Shown here piece after piece: positions 61,542-64,000 of a stretch of DNA of 64,000 nt. Position 1 is the stretch's first letter. Every line of letters begins with the position of its first letter. The notes under the pieces are model-generated. The model was not told the DNA's origin and did not search any database. It saw nothing but the letters and a program-made list of their open reading frames with translations. The translations under genes were made by a program, and so were the position numbers. Location: NCBI RefSeq assembly GCF_029215985.1, contig NZ_JAEMVC010000001.1:1-64000 (forward strand), read 5' to 3'. Source of the stretch: Sulfurimonas sp. SAG-AH-194-C21. GTDB lineage: Bacteria; Campylobacterota; Campylobacteria; Campylobacterales; Sulfurimonadaceae.

Positions 61542-64000
61542 ATGCCTATTGATATAGAACATGATGATATAAAAACAGCTCTTAAAAAGCTCAAGGCTAG
61601 AGAGAGTATTCTTCGTAAACTAGAGTCTATATCTCGGCTAGGAAGTTGGGAAGTTGACTTAAAAACTCAAAAATCAACTTGGTCTGATATGAGTTATGAA
61701 ATCTATGGACTAGATAAAGATACCCCCGTAACCCTAGAACTATTTTTCTCATTATTGGTGCCACAGTATAGAGAAAATGCTCAACTGAAACTACAAAGTG
61801 CACTAGAGAGCGGAAATCCTGTAAGCTATCAATGTAAAGCGATACACTCAAGTGGTAAACATATTGATATCTTACTTAATGGACAGGTAGTTTACGATGA
61901 AAACGCAAAACCTAGTAAACTTTTAGGAACAACACAAGATATTACCGAACAAGAAGCTAATAAGGTACAGGCACAAGAGTTATCACAAGTCATACAACAC
62001 TCATCAAATGAAATTTATATAATCACACTCGACACATTAGAGTATCTCTATGTCAACCAAGGAGCCTGTGATGCTCTTGGATATACTGAGAAAGAATTAC
62101 TCTGTATGAATATTAAAGATATAAATCCCTATATCAAAGATGAAGAGATTCTACAACAACGTTCTCTTTTAGAATCGCAAAACTATATGTTAAACAGAAC
62201 CATACATCGACGTAAAGATAAGTCAACTTACTCTGTGCAATCTTACCTTCATACAATTAGCTATCATAATAAACGAGCATGTGTCATATTTGATACCGAT
62301 ATCTCTGACATAGTAGCACTAGAATTTCAATACAAGAAACAAGCAAAAGTATTAGAGTATATTCATGATTCTGTTATTTCAATTGATAAAGATGGATACA
62401 TAACAAACTGGAACAAAGGAAGCACAACTCTTTTTGAATATACGCAAGAAGAGATAGTAGGGAAAAGTATCGCTAAAATATACGATATTGACAATGAATA
62501 CACCTTTGAAGAACTTTTCATTATTTTAAATAATCAAGGCAACTTAGACATAGAAGCATATATGCTCAAAAAAGAGTCCCATAGAATTATTTGTGATCTT
62601 TCGCTGAGTGTCTCTAGAGATGAAAATAATAATATAGATGGCTACATAGGCTATCTTCAAGATATAACAGCACAAAAAAAGACAGAAGAGTTACTCAAAC
62701 AGCAGACACAACTTCTAGAAAAACAAGCACACTACGATATATTAACAGGCTTACCAAATAGAACACTTTTTAAAGATAGACTCTCTCAAGCTATTATCAT
62801 TTCAAAACGCAATCGGAATAAATTTGCCCTCTTTTTTATAGACCTTGACCAATTTAAGCAGATAAATGACTCACTTGGTCATCATATAGGTGATGAAGTT
62901 CTTGTAGAAGCGGCAAAAAGACTTCACTCTGTCATTCGTGAAGAAGATACACTTGCAAGGCTTGGTGGTGATGAGTTTACTATCATTTTAAAAGATTTAC
63001 AAACCATACAAAACACTTCAGTAATAGCAAAAAAAATTGTAGATATTATGAAAGAGCCAATTGTGATTAATAACCATAACCTCTATGTTACAGCAAGTAT
63101 AGGTATAAGTATCTATCCTGAAGATGCCACAAATGAACCTAACCTTATAAAATTTGCTGATGTTGCTATGTATAAAGCAAAGGATGCAGGAAGAAATAAT
63201 TTTCAGTTTTACTCTTCGGATATGACTTCACAAGCCTTTGAGCGTGTAGTTTTAGAGTCAAGTTTGCGCCTAGCTATAAAACAAGAGCAGTTTATCGTGT
63301 ACTATCAACCACAATACGATGCATTAACAGATACCATCATCGGGATGGAAGCACTTATAAGGTGGCAGCACCCTAGTTTAGGACTAACACTCCCAATAAA
63401 ATTTATTGCACTGGCAGAAGAGACTGGTTTAATTATAGAAATTGATAGACTTGTTATGAGCATGGCTATGAAACAGTTTACCCTCTGGTATTCCCAAGGT
63501 TTCAATCCTGGAGTACTATCACTCAACCTTGCGATGAAACAGTTAAATGAAGTTGATTTTTTAACTCACTTACTTGAGACTATGCAAGCAATAGGTTTTA
63601 AAACGCAGTGGTTAGAGTTAGAAGTTACAGAAGGCCAAGTGATGAAAAATCCTGAGTCCTCCATCACTACCTTAAATACAATTCATGATTTAGGGATTGA
63701 AATCGCTATTGATGATTTTGGAACAGGATACTCTTCACTTGCTTACCTCAAGAAACTACCACTTGATAAACTAAAAATTGACCGTGCCTTTGTAAAAGAT
63801 ATACCAGAAGATGAAGATGATATGGCTATCACAAAAGCTATTATTGCCTTAGCAAAAAGTTTAAACTTTAAGCTCATTGCAGAAGGTGTTGAGACACAAG
63901 AACAAAAAGACTTTTTAGTAAAAAATGGTTGCGACCTAATACAAGGTTATTTTTACTCACCTCCACTTCCTGTAGAGGAAATACAAAAACTTTTAAAACA
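61542..64000 (+). CDS. PAS-PAS-PAS-GGDEF-EAL protein (3' end outside window)
   Basis: Open from the ATG at 61542 (GGAG six bases upstream) to the window edge, at least 819 residues, no membrane helix seen. Three PAS regions come first (SRLGSWEVDLKTQKSTWSDM; HSSNEIYIITLDTLEYLYVN; HDSVISIDKDGYITNWNKG), then GGDEF (YDILTGLPNRTLFKDRL, ARLGGDEFTIIL) and EAL (MEALIRWQHP, EVTEGQVMK, AIDDFGTGYSS, LIAEGVETQ, QGYFYSPPLP). Both catalytic domains look intact. Its GGDEF-EAL part resembles the C-terminus of the 55928 fusion. It starts 17 bases after ribA. Confidence 0.9.
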   Translation, partial: MPIDIEHDDIKTALKKLKARESILRKLESISRLGSWEVDLKTQKSTWSDMSYEIYGLDKDTPVTLELFFSLLVPQYRENAQLKLQSALESGNPVSYQCKAIHSSGKHIDILLNGQVVYDENAKPSKLLGTTQDITEQEANKVQAQELSQVIQHSSNEIYIITLDTLEYLYVNQGACDALGYTEKELLCMNIKDINPYIKDEEILQQRSLLESQNYMLNRTIHRRKDKSTYSVQSYLHTISYHNKRACVIFDTDISDIVALEFQYKKQAKVLEYIHDSVISIDKDGYITNWNKGSTTLFEYTQEEIVGKSIAKIYDIDNEYTFEELFIILNNQGNLDIEAYMLKKESHRIICDLSLSVSRDENNNIDGYIGYLQDITAQKKTEELLKQQTQLLEKQAHYDILTGLPNRTLFKDRLSQAIIISKRNRNKFALFFIDLDQFKQINDSLGHHIGDEVLVEAAKRLHSVIREEDTLARLGGDEFTIILKDLQTIQNTSVIAKKIVDIMKEPIVINNHNLYVTASIGISIYPEDATNEPNLIKFADVAMYKAKDAGRNNFQFYSSDMTSQAFERVVLESSLRLAIKQEQFIVYYQPQYDALTDTIIGMEALIRWQHPSLGLTLPIKFIALAEETGLIIEIDRLVMSMAMKQFTLWYSQGFNPGVLSLNLAMKQLNEVDFLTHLLETMQAIGFKTQWLELEVTEGQVMKNPESSITTLNTIHDLGIEIAIDDFGTGYSSLAYLKKLPLDKLKIDRAFVKDIPEDEDDMAITKAIIALAKSLNFKLIAEGVETQEQKDFLVKNGCDLIQGYFYSPPLPVEEIQKLLK

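Noticed and set aside
61627-61851. Minus-strand frame of 74 codons at the start of the PAS/GGDEF/EAL gene
   Set aside because: It is a shadow of the long plus-strand frame starting at 61542 which has full PAS motifs.
1-64000. CRISPR arrays, insertion sequences, prophage, integrase or att sites
   Set aside because: No spaced direct repeats, no transposase or integrase motifs were seen on either strand; the only exact direct repeat of size is the 399-bp sensor module at 4276-5472.

Overview
The window looks like chromosome from a Campylobacterota (Epsilonproteobacteria) bacterium of the Sulfurimonas type. The DNA is AT-rich, TGnTATAAT-like -10 boxes are common and -35 boxes mostly weak. There are futalosine-pathway menaquinone genes (mqnC, mqnP), a flagellar fliR, a kinase with the GHxGHQWRQPL histidine box common in this phylum, and many c-di-GMP and two-component proteins. 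The genus is inference; no rRNA or tRNA gene is visible.

Layout. 1-770: remnant of a chemoreceptor-like gene joined to a DUF433 antitoxin that has lost its start, followed by an intact DUF5615 (PIN-like) toxin. 800-3480: NDH-2-like oxidoreductase, LolD-like ABC ATPase, fliR. 3500-9824: a three-gene signalling operon (receiver/triple-repeat kinase, hybrid kinase, receiver-EAL protein). 9835-11820: tsf and rpsB with a structured leader. 11948-13624: acidic outer-membrane protein and its terminator. 13629-19393: bcp, then a minus-strand operon mqnP-hyp-hyp-ftsW-murG-dedA-DUF420. 19448-21306: miaA, a mazEF-type toxin-antitoxin pair with a near-perfect promoter/operator, and a parvulin. 21975-33740: a block of seven signalling genes on the minus strand (double-receiver kinase, HPt, receiver-PAS-HD-GYP, receiver with an unknown output domain, three hybrid kinases). 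33809-36046: RecD2-like helicase. 36075-36290: a pair of overlapping divergent transcripts that closely resembles an Ibs/Sib type I toxin-antitoxin locus, the most interesting small feature of the window. 36335-43234: operon kdsA-ribH-nusB-dodecaheme cytochrome-DUF302-mqnC-M16. 43362-48095: OmpR-type regulator, DUF4384/LPP20-like protein with a caspase-like lipoprotein, EamA transporter, TerB-DnaJ protein. 48115-55864: diguanylate cyclase, phosphoribosyltransferase, LPP20-like lipoprotein, der, hemJ, two paralogous outer-membrane proteins, hpf, trpS, argF. 55928-64000: a 1324-residue NCS1-permease/PAS/GGDEF/EAL fusion, hemB, ribA and a PAS/GGDEF/EAL protein that runs off the window.

Functionally the window mixes housekeeping (translation, cell wall, riboflavin, heme, menaquinone, Kdo) with an unusually dense set of signalling proteins: six histidine kinases, one HPt, at least four proteins with c-di-GMP synthesis or degradation domains outside the kinases, and one OmpR-type regulator. 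Three toxin-antitoxin loci of different types (DUF433/DUF5615, MazEF, Ibs/Sib-like) lie within 36 kb. Many minus-strand genes start with TTG or GTG preceded by an AAGGA or GGAGG motif, and several plus-strand genes appear leaderless.
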